Origin: Lyophyllum atratum
Lineage: Eukaryota > Basidiomycota > Agaricomycetes > Agaricales > Lyophyllaceae
Direction: 5' to 3'
NCBI GenBank assembly: GCA_014905825.1
Contig: JACGCN010000028.1
Location: 310,001-374,000 of the forward strand
Length of the DNA stretch: 64,000 nt
The translations under genes were made by a program, and so were the position numbers. Of this stretch, positions 1 through 12,800 are shown in pieces. Every line of letters starts with the position of its first letter. The first letter of the stretch is position 1. The notes beneath the pieces were generated by a model that ran no database searches, was not told where the DNA came from, and was given only the letters and a program-made list of their open reading frames with translations.

Positions 1-514
1 GACTACGAAGAGCACCGGGTTCTTCTGCAGGCAGGCGAGATCGGCGTATTGTTTGTCATTTAGAAACTCTTGCATACACTCGCTTATCGACAATGCGGGC
101 GCAACCAGTTCGGTGATGGAACGCGGAGCATCAATTGCGGATGATGCACGCGAGAACCTGCTAGGAGGAGACGAAATGAGAAATTGTAAGGATGGTCGAA
201 TAAAGCATGAAATTACCTCGGAGGAGCACTGAGACCAGAAGCCGCACTGAATAGCGACGTGGCAAGGAGGGGCCGGGGGGGGTGGGGGGTGGGTGGAGCT
301 CATCGTTAGTCCGAGTGGATTAAACAAGGTCGCCGGCTCTGAAGGCGAAGAAACGATGTCGGCTTGTGGAAAGGCGAACTCTGGGGCAACCTGCCCTGAA
401 CGGCAGGATAATACGGCACATGGTGTCAAAGCGGCCCAGCTAGTTGTTGTTCGACGCTGAGGTTCTGGCGGAGGTTGAACGTCGAACGCTGAGCGTTTGA
501 ACGTTGAGAGGCGC
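1..514. other. No gene seen; G-rich spot
   Basis: I see no convincing coding region in this stretch. The only notable composition is a G-rich run near 268-292. A short open frame on the minus strand from about 440 onward only reads through the tandem array that follows and is not a gene. Confidence 0.5.
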
Positions 515-945
515 AACTGGGTGTATGCGATTCAAACCAAAACTGGCTTGATAGAGTGAGCGGGTGCCTAAAACTGGGCACGAACTCAAGGTTGCGAAGC
601 TGAAACTAGCTTGCCACCTGGCTACACTTAAAACTGGGTGCATGCCATCCAAGCCAAAACTGGCATGATAGAGTGAGCGGGTGCCTAAAACTGGGCACGC
701 ACTCAAGGTTGCGAAGCTGAAACTAGCTTGCCACCTGGCATACACTTAAAACTGGGTGCATGCCATCCAAGCCAAAACTGGCATGATGGAATGAGCGGGT
801 GCCTAAAACTGGGCACGCACTCAAGGTTGCGAAGCTGAAACTAGCTTGCCACCTGGCATACACTTAAAACTGGGTGCATGCCATCCAAGCCAAAACTGGC
901 ATGATAGAGTGAATGGGTGCCTAAAACTGGGCACGCACTCAAGGC
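515..945. repeat. Tandem array, 117-118 bp unit, about 3.6 copies
   Basis: The phrase gagcgggtgcctaaaactgg recurs at about 558, 675 and 793, with a diverged start at 911, giving spacings of 117, 118 and 118 bases. Within each unit the word aaaactgg occurs three times, so the unit itself is built from shorter related pieces. Copies differ by a few substitutions only. Long minus-strand open frames across the array simply repeat the same peptide and are by-products. No transposase or terminal inverted repeats are visible around it. Confidence 0.9.
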
Positions 946-2496
946 ATATAATGGCCATGGGAGAGGGTTGAAGTCAAGGTGAGTTGGTTGAGATTGATGA
1001 TTAGGCTCGTGACCAACCGCTAAGCAAACTCCGCTGGGCGCTTGTGTGCGTAGCGGCTGGGAGAACCGGTCGCGTTTTAACCGTGTCACGGTCTGTCACA
1101 TGTCACGTTTAACTTTGTGAAATTTCGGTGCATTGCTCTAGGTCAGAATACAAAACTATTGTCTCCCTCGTCTCCTGTCTCCTCCTCGCCCTCTGAACTA
1201 CTTGAAACCTCAATATCATCAAGTTCAACAGCATAGACTTTATCCATATCCAGCGCAACGTCCTCCGCACCTTCTCTCGTCAACCAATTACTGGGTCTCT
1301 CGACTCATCAAACTGCTCTCAGCGGCTCTGAGGAACTTTACCTGCTTGATTGACCGTGACGTCGTGCTAAACTTTGGGATTATCTCATGTTATCACTCTG
1401 CTACCTAAGGTACATCGCGATATCTTGTGGCTTGTTGCTCATTAATTTGGTTGTTACAGGACATCTGGCGTGCACTTCGGACGATCAGGCGCCGCCGTTT
1501 GTTTATGAACTTCGCCCTCTCTCCGTCAGTATCATCATCCAAATCTACAACTGGATCGCCAGTCTGGCTCTTTGATAGACATATGAGGGAGGCAACAAAG
1601 GAGTCCATCCGACTCTGCGCAGCGACACGATTTGTGCACTCGCAATATGCGGTCGTAAGCTTTCGATCTTCGAATTTTCTGTCTCATCAGCTCAATGTTA
1701 CGCTAACTTCTACATATCAACACTCTAATCAGCGGCAGGCACATGTTCCGAGGTCAGCCTTCCCGTTGGAAGTCTTATTTGTTTGTTCACGTTCGAGAGA
1801 TCGATTAGACGAGCTCAAGTGGCGCTCTCGATGCATCTAGAATCGTCACTGTTTGCTGCGGTGCTCCATGGCCGACTACCCTGTTGTGCAGTTTACGCGA
1901 GGGCAAATAGATAAATCATTTAAATTGCACATGAATTACTGGTGGAGACACTTAATCCTTAGATACTTGATCCCGTCGTCTTCGACGACAAGATTCTCTG
2001 GGATTTCGTAGGTAACCGTGAGGTCAGAAAGAATGAAACCAGCCCGCTTGCCGGCGGGCTTCTCAACTCGCGAATCGCGGAACAAGCATCTGAGAGAACG
2101 CTTGGTCCTCCATGGAATAGTCGCCGGATTCAGCTGGCTGGCTTGCTATCTTCTCGTTGAGTTCACGAATCGCTGCAAGGGACGCGACTACATTGAAATG
2201 TGTACCCTTATGTTTACACCATGGAGGACCAAAAAATACAAGTTAAGCTACATTTTCGATCGCAGAATACAAGTTAGAGTAGATATGACCGAGTCAAAGA
2301 AAGCTAAGCTAGAAAACATCAGGAGGGACAGGATATATACGCCAGACGCGCATCGACACCGGACAACGCCAAACGGTGCGTCATGTCGGAAGTTCCTGAG
2401 TGGGGTTCGGGCGTCGGTCGTCGGTAGGTGTTGGTGTCCTGTCTCATGCGTCACGAAAAATCCTGTGGCAGTGACAAACGTTAGAGTCTGCTGAAG
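946..2496. other. No gene recognised
   Basis: Short open frames on both strands (for example 1427-1840 and 2018-2494, plus) show no recognisable domain and no consistent codon pattern. I see nothing I can support as a gene. Confidence 0.4.
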
Positions 2497-2889
2497 CTAA
2501 TGAGATGAACAGGGTACGTGCGTGGTAATTTTCATCCAGTCTCTGCCCAGGCAGTCGCCGTGCACTTGGTGCCCGCATGTCAGAAGGCACGCCTGCAGAG
2601 CAAGCTCAGCAATCCCTCCATCGCTCACTTCGCCCGTCCCGACGATTTCGAGTGGATGGAGGCAGGACATGCACGCCGCCATGCCTGAGGTGCAAAAGGG
2701 AGAGCGCCTAGGTTCCGCGCACCGCTGGGAAATGGATTCTAGAGCTGCCCTTGTCCGTTGTCGTTCGAGACGCCGAGACTTGGAATGAGGCCGATAATTT
2801 CGGGCTGGTTCATCGTGCGCGGTGACGAAAACGGTGGGGCTGGCATAATGTGGTGGTCCTGGGTCGTCTGATGTGTTAGTGGGTCGCAC
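2497..2889 (-). CDS. Possible RING-like fragment
   Basis: An open frame of 130 codons contains, in its C-terminal half, CMSC followed about 30 residues later by CGHQVHGDCLGRDW and then a further Cys. The order Cys-x2-Cys, CGH, H, C, W resembles the metal-binding core of RING-type fingers, but the last Cys-x2-Cys pair is absent or lies in an unseen exon. No neighbouring exon could be tied to it. It may be a relic of a RING gene or chance. Confidence 0.2.
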   Translation of the reverse strand: MRPTNTSDDPGPPHYASPTVFVTAHDEPARNYRPHSKSRRLERQRTRAALESISQRCAEPRRSPFCTSGMAACMSCLHPLEIVGTGEVSDGGIAELALQACLLTCGHQVHGDCLGRDWMKITTHVPCSSH

Positions 2890-3020
2890 TCGGGCATGCG
2901 CACAGGCATTGGACGGCCTCAGTTGGATAAATCACATACGGAGAACAGGATCTCCCCACCACAGCACTTGGCCTTGGAAAGGGACAGGATATACAGTAGA
3001 TAATATACTGCAGTGAGAGC

Positions 3021-3150
3021 GAGGGCAGCGTTTGACGCAAGACCGGCCTTTGGAGGCGTCGTGACTGAGAAGCCAAGGGAAAGACCGAGGGCGGTGTTTG
3101 ACGCGAGACCGGCTTTTGGAGTCTTCGTGACACTGAGAAATCAAGGCGCG
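3021..3150. repeat. Two-copy tandem repeat, about 66 bp
   Basis: The sequence beginning gagggcagcgtttgacgc at 3021 recurs as gagggcggtgtttgacgc at 3087, each followed by a similar 40-base stretch ending in a gtgac motif. Two adjacent diverged copies are visible. Confidence 0.8.
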
Positions 3151-3749
3151 TGAGCTAGAACTTGGCGGGCTGGTGCTGAGCGCCGAGCAGTCGTTGGAAC
3201 GTGTTCGTGATGCTGGGACGTGTTCGTGATGCTGCGAGGGAAGGAGGGGACGCGTCGAGTTGCGTTTGGGGAATTCCCGCCTTGGTGACGTACGGGCGCA
3301 CGTGGAATTTTGCACGTGCGCCAAATGGGTTGTTCGGTTTTACAAATCGGTCAGTAATCGGTCTTGGTCGGACGGCTTGGGTCATCTACCCTAATTTGGA
3401 CCTCCCTCGGAATGGCGAAGCTGCCGGGCCGCTCCCCTTAGCCGCATGTATTACGCTCGTGATATGGGCTCCATCGACGAATACACCCGCGTTCGCCGTC
3501 TGACCCCCCCTCGTTCGAGATGTGTGCCCCCACGAGCGCGAAAATCAACCCCCGATCGTGTGAATCGAGGTCGTACCCTCGTTCGACCTAGGCCCAGTCT
3601 GTCCTGCCACGCCTGGTCTTCCTACGTTTTTGCCTTTCTAACCTTTTTTAGATGTTCTCAGATGCCTCTGTTGGCCCTAGTTCTGGTAGGAGGTGTACAG
3701 TTTCCATTTCACTTGCCATTTAACCTACTTGCATGATAGGACCGCACCC

Positions 3750-4200
3750 ATCCACGATCGAGGGCGGGACATTCGATATACACACTATCGCGCCATACTC
3801 GTTCGGTGGGATAGGGAATCAACAACGATTGAGGACCCACGCCCGTGGATCCCGACCTATCCACGTTCGGCGGGATCGAGACGCAGCAACGATCGAGGAC
3901 CTGGAATGACACAATCGTGAGATATTCGTTGCGCGCGGGATGGGGACTCAACGATGATCAGGTATTCACGTTCGTGATACCCAACATATGCTCGTTGGGT
4001 AGGATTGAGACGCATTGTGGACCCCCGACTCACGATCGCGCCATCCTCATTCGGCGGGATGGGGACTCAGCAACGATCGAGGACCCATGTCCCTGACCCT
4101 CGACACACCCTCGTTCGGCGGGATCAGAAGCAGCGGCGATCGAGGACCCCCGTACGTTACCCATGCGAACGACTTACCCGTCGTTGGTGGGGACAGAGCT
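3750..4200. repeat. Degenerate GATC-rich repeat tract
   Basis: Short modules recur about every 60-70 bases: acgatcgagg or its variants (near 3754, 3823, 3888, 4071, 4136) alternate with ttcggcgggat (near 3868, 4050, 4113). The units are diverged and unevenly spaced. Open frames on both strands through it are repeat by-products. The stretches on either side (3151-3749 and 4201-4837) show no gene. Confidence 0.75.
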
Positions 4201-4837
4201 AATTGTCCTTCCTGAATCCTCGATCTGGAGGATGGAGGTTGTCTCGTTCGCGAGGATATCAATCCCCCGCCTCCTCTATCAAAGAGCATCCGAATTTTTG
4301 GCTGCAAGAGATGACGGCTAGCTGGAGAGTGCATAGAGTCGACGCTTTGGCGGAGATCTGGAGATCGGGCGAAGGTTTCGAATGAGACAGGGAACGGGGG
4401 GAACGGAATATTAGAACTCGAAACTCACCAATAGCTACGTACTGATATAGGACCAAGGAGACCCATCGCCATATAGTATATAGAGTATATGTACAACCGC
4501 GCGATGGTACTCCATTAATTTGAAGTTGCGCCCCACGTGACCAGAGCTGGTTCCACCAACGCCAGGCGGCTCTTCCTCGGATTCGCAGCTGGATAACATC
4601 ATTATCATAACACAGGAGGGCGCCGTTCCGCCGCAACTTTAACATGCACCTAGTCACCCCTGCTCCCCCTGCCCAGTAGCACCGCTCGTATTTATTGTCA
4701 CCTATCCAATGATGACTCGATTCCATTTCTCTCTGTGTCTCGGCTCGATTGCGCGAGCGGAAGTCTCAAGCAGGACCCATTGAAGGAGTCCAGGCGAAAC
4801 ATGTCTTCTGCAACACTTGCAACACACCCTCAGAGTG

Positions 4838-6600
4838 CCATGGTATCACAGGACTTTGGAAGGTACAAGACGTGTGCTGGCACCTCGCAGAGTGCGCACT
4901 GCTCACATATTGATGAATGCAGGCGGTGGAGCCTGCTCAGACCGAGGACTCGTTACTAAAGCTAACAATGATCGAAGGATATCTTCGAACCCGAAGAGGC
5001 GGTACCTTGTGCTCGGGGTCGATATGAAGTAAGGGCATCAACTCTCGTTATTGGCAGTGTCGTTGATGTAACTGGAGCCTCTGGATTGATAGCAGTCAGG
5101 CAGCATTCCAAGCAGCCGGTCTACACACACATGCTGGGGAAAACCCAGAGCTACGAGTGTTCTTCTTTAAGCTTTGCCGCTATCTCAAGCTTCCCGTTGT
5201 CCTTGTATTCGTCCCCGACGGTACTGGTCGCCCGTCGATCAAGCGCGGCCGCTCCGTGCGGACACAGCCGCCGTGGATGGCAGAATATGTTCAGGAGCTC
5301 GTTTCTGCCTTTGGCTTTTATACTCACCAGGTAAAGTGTTGACATGAATCGGAATGAATTATTTTAGGAACTAACACAATACTAGGCTCCAGGTGAAGCC
5401 GAGGCAGAGCTTGCAAAGCTCAACAGCCTAGGGATGATCGACGCGATTCTGACGGACGACTCAGATACACTTGTGTTTTGGCGGTGAATGCATCATCCGC
5501 AGGTCTGGCCCCTGCATTGTTTTCATCTCCTTCCATATTCATGTATAGTTTTAACTAGCCTGCCAGGATCCAGCGACTTTGACCGCATTCTCGTGTATAC
5601 TGCAGATTCTATCCAGCACTCCGACGGCGTCAGATTAAGTCGCGGGGGCCTCCTCTTGTTTGCTCTGCTGGCCGGTGGGGACTACGATCCAGGGATCGGT
5701 GGATGCGGCTGCATGACTGCTCGTGCTCTGGCTGCATGCGGTTTCGGCGATTCTCTACTCGAGGCAGCAACATCTATGTCTGGCATGGGCCTGCAAAACT
5801 GGCTCCATGGATGGCGACTCAATCTCAAATATGAGCTGCAGTCGAACTCACAGGGCCACCTCAAACACCGAAGCCCGAAATTTCACGGAAGATTACCGCT
5901 GACTTCCCTAAACTCGATGTTCTATACGCCTATTTGCATCCGCTCACGTCATGGTCACCAGAGTCCGCAAACTCTATTCCAAATGCTGCTGACTGGAAAA
6001 GTTGTGAGCCCTCTATTGGACGGATTACTGCCTTCTGCGCGCAACGCCTTGGTTGGGGTAGAGATGCGGCTGCGATTGTGAAGAGGTTTCGTGCAGAACT
6101 ATGGGAAGGCATTGCTTTTCGCATGTTTTGCTCGGTAAGTAACTAATATACTTTAGTGCATTTGTGTTACTCAATTATTTCCCCCAGCCTCTCATCCTCT
6201 TCGACAGCAGCAGAAATTTCCTCGCAACGCCGACATCAAATTTTGTTTTGCTATCCCAAACCAATAGCAAGACCTTAAAATCGCGGTCGGTGCCCTCGCG
6301 TCGTCTTGTAATCTCGACGAAGAACTTCCAAGCCCTCATGGGAGGGCAGTGGGTGGGCATCTCCGCTGACGAGGACAGTGTTCCAGTTCACGTTCCAAGT
6401 TCCATCCTTCAAACTGCCGTTCCAATGATCCTTCAGGAGCCAAAGCCCAAGCAACAGTCGAGGCAAAAGGTATTATGTTCGAGATCATTGCGAGCTAGTG
6501 TTGTTCTGACAACACATCTCACTCAAAATTGTAGAAACCAGTCAAAATTCCCCCTGGCAGCTCGCCCATGGCGTTGGCAGGACAACTTGAAGTCGGAGGT
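4838..6600 (+). pseudogene. XPG/GEN1-like PIN nuclease relic
   Basis: Peptides typical of the fungal XPG/FEN1/GEN1 family occur in order. GITGLWK lies at the N-terminus (4838), but a Met codon is not in frame with it. Then come AGENPELRVFFFKLCRYL and LPVVLVFV (5135-5215), APGEAEAELAKLNSLGMIDA with DDSDTLVF (XPG-I acidic residues, 5390-5480), LLLFALLAGGDYDPGIGG (5650-5700) and ITADFPKLDVLYAY (5895-5935). The reading frame changes at about 5477 (a run of four Ts; one T fewer restores VFGGECIIR) and again near 5880. In-family proteins are structure-specific nucleases acting on flaps or Holliday junctions, and such PIN-like genes are multicopy in mushroom fungi. Given the lost start and two shifts I call this a pseudogene, unless the indels are assembly errors. 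Confidence 0.75.
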
Positions 6601-7641
6601 AGTCGCAACACACAGTATATTGAATTAACTGACTCGGACTCGGACTCTAATAACTCAGTGATTGATCTTACTTAGTTACAGAATGTAACATGACGGCTAC
6701 AACTTTATGAGCTGCGTGTCTGCTGCCCCCTCGTCTACGGTTCACTTCGCCGCACACCTTCATCCCCAGCTCGTTTCGCCACTCATCCACCTCGCCGCCA
6801 TCTGAGATCCCGAAACCATTGCCAATTCCCAGACCGAACTGGAAATCCCGCCCTTCCGTTCGCAAACTTCCATAATCCCGCTCTACTGACTGATGTGCGC
6901 AGGGTCTGATACCAAGAACACCTGATACAGTCCGCACGCGGCGCGCGGCAGGCGGCGGCTGGTGTTGGGTTCGTCACGGGCTGCATGGATGCAGCTGGGG
7001 CCTGGGGTCGGGTTGATGGAGGAGCTGGTGTCGCTCTGGCTGGCGGTTTTGCGGGCGGTGATGTGACCCACGGCTCACGAGCATGGCGAGAAGGTGGCTT
7101 GATTCATCCTTGGCTGACTAACAGCCCTCCGGGATCGAAGGAGGACGATTGGTGTCGGGTGACTTTTGAGCAGAATTGAACTGCGAAGTTGCTAGAAAGT
7201 TAGTAAGAGGTTAAAATGAAGACCTCGCACTTGAACGTAGGGTTGTATGGAGATACGAGGGTCGACGCGGACTTAAAAAAGTCTGATTCCTGCATTGGCA
7301 AGATAGTGGTTTCATCACTGCACGTGTCAGAAGCCAACGTCAGCCACGAACAAGAGCGCGAGCAGGACAGTGAGCGCACCAAAAGAACGACAAACCAAGT
7401 AAGGATCCAGCTCTACTAAGGGCACACGCCCTCAAACGACCCATTCATTTAGAGCCCGCAGTGTATGCTGGAAAAATCCAGCTGAATTAACGGCCATTAC
7501 TTGTCGTCAGCGCCAAGGGCGACTGCTAGCGCGCTAGCGGGGTGTGAGCATGATTGAGGTGAAGAAATGACGACAAGGTCATCGTGTCTCTGTAGTTGCC
7601 TCCCGCAGCCCTATTCTAATTACAAGAAGCACCTTTGTCCG
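6601..7641. other. No gene recognised
   Basis: Nothing with a domain or plausible exon structure is seen on either strand between the nuclease relic and the minus-strand gene that follows. Confidence 0.4.
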
Positions 7642-9229
7642 TCACCGCCCTCCTTTCTCATCACCACCCTCCTTGCCCTCTTCCTCCTCCTCCTCCTTGT
7701 CGAAAATTTCACCACTCGCTTCCATCAGCTCAGCCAGTGCCTCTTCCCTAGTCACCCTCGTTCGCCCTGTACTTTTTCCAGACCCCAGGCAGCCTGTTTG
7801 ATGTAACAATAGCCGCGCCGCGCTGGATGAAATCTGGAGCGGCATCATATGGCGAGTGATCCAGGAGACTAGTCCCATGCAACTCTGCAGGCATCCAGAA
7901 TACCAGCGTGTTAGGAGCAGCCTCAACCCTAATCCCATACTTTGCCAAGTAGAAATTCCCACCAGCATCAGGGCGCTTGTTCCGCGAAACCGTCCAAGCG
8001 AGCGCAAACATATGAGGTTGATGTTCAAAATGAATTCCTCTGCACCGCGCCAGTCAGTTAATGAGATGAGGTGCACCGATTACTATGAAGATACTAACCT
8101 GGAGTAATTTTGACCAAAAACCCCGGTGGGAGGAGCCAATTCGACGTCGTGGAAATCGAATGCGGGTCGCCCACCACCACCGAATATGTCCCGGAGGAAC
8201 CTTCACTGGCCATCTGGCCACTCCATCCATCCGCTTGATCCCTGACTTGGCCAGGAAGGTATCGAAGTCATCGATAACTTCTTCGGGAGCCGGCTGCGGG
8301 CCATTTGCCACAGCAATGCAAAGACAGAACTAGACTTCGCGTCCATTTCTGCTGCTGCACTCGCATTGAGCTTTGGTTCTACAAGGTTCCTTGCCCAGTG
8401 GAAAAGCTGGCTGGCTGAGGCTTCCCGCAGTGTAGCCGACCTGGGACAGTTTGCCAGGGTCCTCTTTCTGCTCATAATTAAACACGAATGCATCTGCAGA
8501 GAGAGAGAGGGGGGGAAATCGAAGTGTACTCACCCTGATGTTGGTGACTTTTGGAAGTGCTTCAGCAATTATGGTGTCCACCCATTTGACTACTTCTTCG
8601 CTGGGGCAGAAGTCGCGCAAAACACCGGCAACAAGTTTACCTTTCGTGGTCTTGAAGATTACGCTTTCGTCGCAAGCGACATTCACCGCTAGCTTCTTCT
8701 TTTTGCAGCCGGAGGAATGCGAGTTTTGCTTTCCGCTTGTCGGGGATCGGGCGCTCCTCCATGAATTGGAACCACGCGTCGTGTGCACTATCGGACTCGG
8801 CAACAATGTGACCTGGGGGTGGATAGGGGCTTTTCGAAGAGGTTTGACAACCTTAACCTCTATGTCGGCGAGGTACTCCTCGCGGTTGGCTTTTTTCCAA
8901 TTCAGGTCGAGGTCCGCGATCACCTTTCGCCTATAGTTCTGCACACCTTTGCCTGTGCGGGTAGCCCGACGCGCCAGGGCCGAGGAGAGCGGGCGAGGAA
9001 CACTGGGCGCATTTTTGCACCAGTTAACAAAAGTTCTAGTGGCGGTGGTGGAGGTGCAGTTGCCGGAGGGGTCTGCCTCCTTTGCGAGTTCGCGAAGTCT
9101 CTTCTCGAACTGCGTGCCTGCTGAGCCCTTCGTGTGCTCCAGGAGCCGCAGCGCCACATCGTCGGCCGCGACCAAAGTGATTAGGCGCGCTTGAAACTTC
9201 TTCTTTCCAGAAGTTCCCGATCTTGCCAT
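7642..9229 (-). pseudogene. 2OG-oxygenase-like protein, frame-broken
   Basis: The start at 9229 gives a Lys-rich N-terminus. An intron at about 8495-8538 and another at about 8044-8099 fit GT-AG and frame. After the second intron the peptide reads GQNYSRGIHFEHQPHMFALA, then GGNFYLAKYGIRV, an HGTSL motif and RGAAIVTSNRL. This resembles the C-terminal half of double-stranded beta-helix Fe(II)/2-oxoglutarate oxygenases of a family common in Agaricomycetes, where the HGTSL His and the RGAAIVTSNRL Arg would be iron and co-substrate ligands (inference). Frames change near 8690-8760, near 8190 and again after YRANEGD at about 7750, after which a Glu-rich tail continues in another frame. It could be a damaged gene or a real gene with indel errors. 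The substrate is unknown; a TET/JBP relation is possible but unproven. Confidence 0.45.
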
Positions 9230-9493
9230 TTTCGAGTTGTTGAATGAAGCTCGTGGGAACGCGCCAGAGGCGCGACTGCGCGAAAACTTTCATGGTCCGC
9301 CAGCATGCCATAATTCATTGCCATTCGCCAGCACCAGGCGCCCTGCGCTAGCTCGTTCCACTGGACCTCCTTTCACCATCTCTAACGCGCACGCCTTGGT
9401 TTAAGTACTGGGCTCTGCCGAGCGATGGTGAGCTGAGTCTCCCCAGAGCAAGTTAGCCCATGACCACCCGCGCCAAACCCGAGCAGGTCGACT

Positions 9494-9898
9494 CAAGTTC
9501 CACTGAGGCGAATGTATGCACTTTTTTACTTTCACATGCGTTTCACTCTGATAGTTTTCGACAGTCTCGGACCCTGCATTCCCTCGCATTCGGTCGATAG
9601 AAAAACTTCTTCGCGTTATCCGGCAGCAGCCCAAGCTTAGCAAAGACGCTTCCTCTGCCCTGGCAGACCTTGAGAAAGCCATACATCCGTCTGTATCCTA
9701 TGAGGAGCTATCTGTCCTAATGCGGGGAGCACTTATGCAGGAGGTGTATGTGCGGAATTCTTGCCTTCAAACTCTGCAAGTGAGTTCTGCGCTGGGCAAC
9801 TTTGAGAGTTTTGCTGACATAGTGATTCTAGCCATTTGACTTGACCGATTTCGATTGGTCCGCCGGAGCTTCTGATAGCTTGCCACGACGAAGACGAA
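9494..9898 (+). pseudogene. GCN1 internal fragment (405-bp duplicate)
   Basis: This stretch aligns base for base, without net length change, to 13398-13802 inside the GCN1 copy downstream, with roughly 85 percent identity by eye, including the short intron. It encodes SDPAFPR, LLRVIRQQPKLSKDASSALA and ELSVLMRGALMQEVYVRNSC. Here the frame through the first exon is open, whereas the downstream copy has an extra A at about 13505. After the intron this copy has an extra C (GGTCCGCC near 9880) that breaks the frame. It stops abruptly at 9898, exactly where GCN1 N-terminal coding begins. Confidence 0.85.
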
Positions 9899-12800
9899 TT
9901 GGCGCATTGGGACCCCAGACGAAGTCAAGCTAGAAGTGGCGGAGCGGATCCTTGTATGGCTGTCTAGTGAGGTCGCGCGTCTTGCGAAGCGTGGTTCACC
10001 GAGGTCAGAGCCAGGTTCTGCCCCCATACCAGCGATCGTTTGTTCAACCTTGCCCCCTTCATTCTCTAGCTCATACGCGTCTTCGGACCTGTTTGTACTC
10101 TTGAGTTGGTCCTGTGGAATATACACCGTCTGCGCGAAGGCCAGCCCTGAATTTTCATCCACGAATGTTTGGCGCGTACTTGTGGGATCGATGGCGACGC
10201 TGCTGGACATGCTGAGCGCCTCTACGAAGGCTAAAACCTCGATGCTGCAAGGAGCACTGGTGCGCGTCAGGCGCGCGCTGCGCTCGGTATGACGTTCTGG
10301 CAATCTAATTACGTCTAGGATTTCTGAGTTGAATGTCTAGGCTCCGGAGGAACTACCAACGTTGATTAGCACCTTGTTGGCAATATCAAAATCAAGCCAA
10401 GCCCCGCTCAGGATGGCTTCACTCCTTGGTGTCGCCGTCAGCGTCCTCGTGCGCCTAAAGAATGTCGATGATGAGCCCTCGAAACGGTTACCCCAGGAAC
10501 TTAAAGTAACTTCGCGTCACACCCGTTTTACTATTGACTGACTTCTCCTTAGGATGAGATCATTGCTTCTTGCGCTTCAAATGTGTTGATGTCAAAGGTC
10601 GTCGTTCCCTCCCACATTTCGGTATGCTTCAGAACGCAATTTCATGACATAGTCTGACCTTCGTTGCCCTAGGATGCCTATAACGATTTTATCCGCAATT
10701 TTGTCTCCGAAAAGGACTTCACCGAGACGATACTCCCCGCCATCGAAAAGGCACTCCTTCGATCGCCAGAAATCTTTCTCCCTAGTTAGTACTTCTCGCT
10801 CCTCCGCTCAGAGACTCAGACTAAACTTGTCCCAGTCGTCTCCGATTTCATCAAAGCCTACAACCACCCCCTCAACGCCGACGCCTTCCGCCGCATCCTA
10901 ACACAAATCATCACCAGCGCAAAATCCAGCAACCCCCAAACTCGCACTAACGCATTGCAGCTCTTCAAGATTCTCCTCCCCCGCCAAGCACCCGAAGACC
11001 TCTCAGCTCTCGCGGTAAACGACTCCTCGCCCTCCCAAAATCCGACAAAACAGCAGGACCAGACCACCGAGTCGCCCTCTACTCCATGCTCGCCGTTCTT
11101 CCGCCTTCCCCATCCGTCTCGGGCGTCCTCATCCAAACGGCGACCCTACTCCTCGCAAAAGAGACCCACGAAGGGGCAACCGCCGTCCTCGCTAGCGCCT
11201 TACCCGCACGCATCATCTTTATCCTCACTTCAGGCCCGATCGCGTCTGAAATCATGCATTTCATCGCGAAGGAGATGGGCAGCGCCAAGCCTGGCGTACG
11301 GCGCGCGTTCTGTGTGCTGGCGGGGACGGTCCTCACGGGCGGGCTAGATTTCTCGTCTGGGCCTGCGCTCGAGTTTGCTAAAGCGGTGGTACCGGCGCTG
11401 GAGGGGAGTCTGAAGACGGTGGCGGGTAATCCGTTAGGGGCGAGTGGAGGCCCGCTGGAGGCGCACATTGCGGCTGCGGTGCTGCTGGGGCCGCTGGCGC
11501 GGACTGGGAAGTTCAGTACGTCGGTGATGTTTGTGTTGGGGTATGGTGGAGGCTGATGCTTTTCGATGCTTTACAGGTGATGTGATAAGGAAGAATGCGA
11601 CATTGGGATCGATAGCGCCGGGTTCGACGAAGGCTTCGTTCTTGTTGTGGGATAAGGTGTCTCAGAAGCTTACGGACCCTGTGGACGAGGCATGGCTCCT
11701 CAAGGCTTGGGAGGCTGCGTTTACGTATTTTAAGGCGGAGTTCGCTAAGAGCGAGGTGCTCAGGTGAGCCTGTTCACCTTCTACTCCGCTTTAGCCGGAA
11801 AACTGACCTAGTTGGGCCTGCAGATCGCAGCTGGGTCTCGTGTCGATCCACTTAACTCTCGAGGGATCGGCGCCTGAGGTCAGACGGGAGGTGAACACCG
11901 TCGTCGAGCGGTGTACGGCCCTCCTACCAGAACTTACCAATCGCGTCGTTCGGGATGGGCTCAACACCTTCCTCTCACGCGGCATGCCGTTGTCAAAGCC
12001 TACCACCTCCAGCTCGGCCGAAGAAACCACTGTGCCATGGAACAAACACTCGCGGCTCTCCGTTTTACTTCTTAGTGTCGTGTCTTTCCCTGAGGGCACG
12101 GATCTGAAGGTCAGAGAGGATATGATCGTGGAGTTGATCATTTTGGGACACCACCATTTGGTTTGTACGTACCCTCGTCGTGTTGCCCTGTACTATGACC
12201 TGAAGTTTCACCACAGGCGGAAATTCTCGCCAGACATGGATTGATCTGTGTCAGAGGGCCCGGGCGGATCCCTATGACTTGACCAACAAACACCTAGACA
12301 AGCTTCTTAAGCTCATTCTCGGTGCCTCGACCGTGGATGCCAAGGTATGTACAATTCCCCAATGGTGGCTATTGGCAACGGCTGACGTCTTCCATAGTAC
12401 GGCTTTGCAGACGCCAGCTGCAGTGCCGCCAGCACGCTGGTGTTCGTCGCCCCAGAGCCCGTCCTCCCCCGCGTCATGGAACAGCTGAAAGTAGATATCA
12501 ACCCCGCTGTAATCAACTCCTTGACCGAGTTGGACATCGGAATCTGGTTGACGCCTGAGGGCACAACCTACACCGATGGTACGCCTCCTTTTCATGTCGG
12601 AGCTGCATAGACTCCTAACTTTTTCCAGTCCTCGCCGACAAGGGCGAAACCAAGATAAGCACGAAGGGCAAAGACCATGAAATCGCCAAATGGGAAGAAG
12701 AAATCAGGAAGACTCTCGCCGCTAAGAAGGCTGCAGCCACCAAGACGCTTACAAAGCAGCAGCAGGCACTCGTCACAGCGCGACTTGAGGAGGAGGCCAA

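Noticed and set aside
440..1089. Two minus-strand open frames with a repeating peptide
   Set aside because: They translate the 117-118 bp tandem array; the repeated peptide follows from the DNA repeat.
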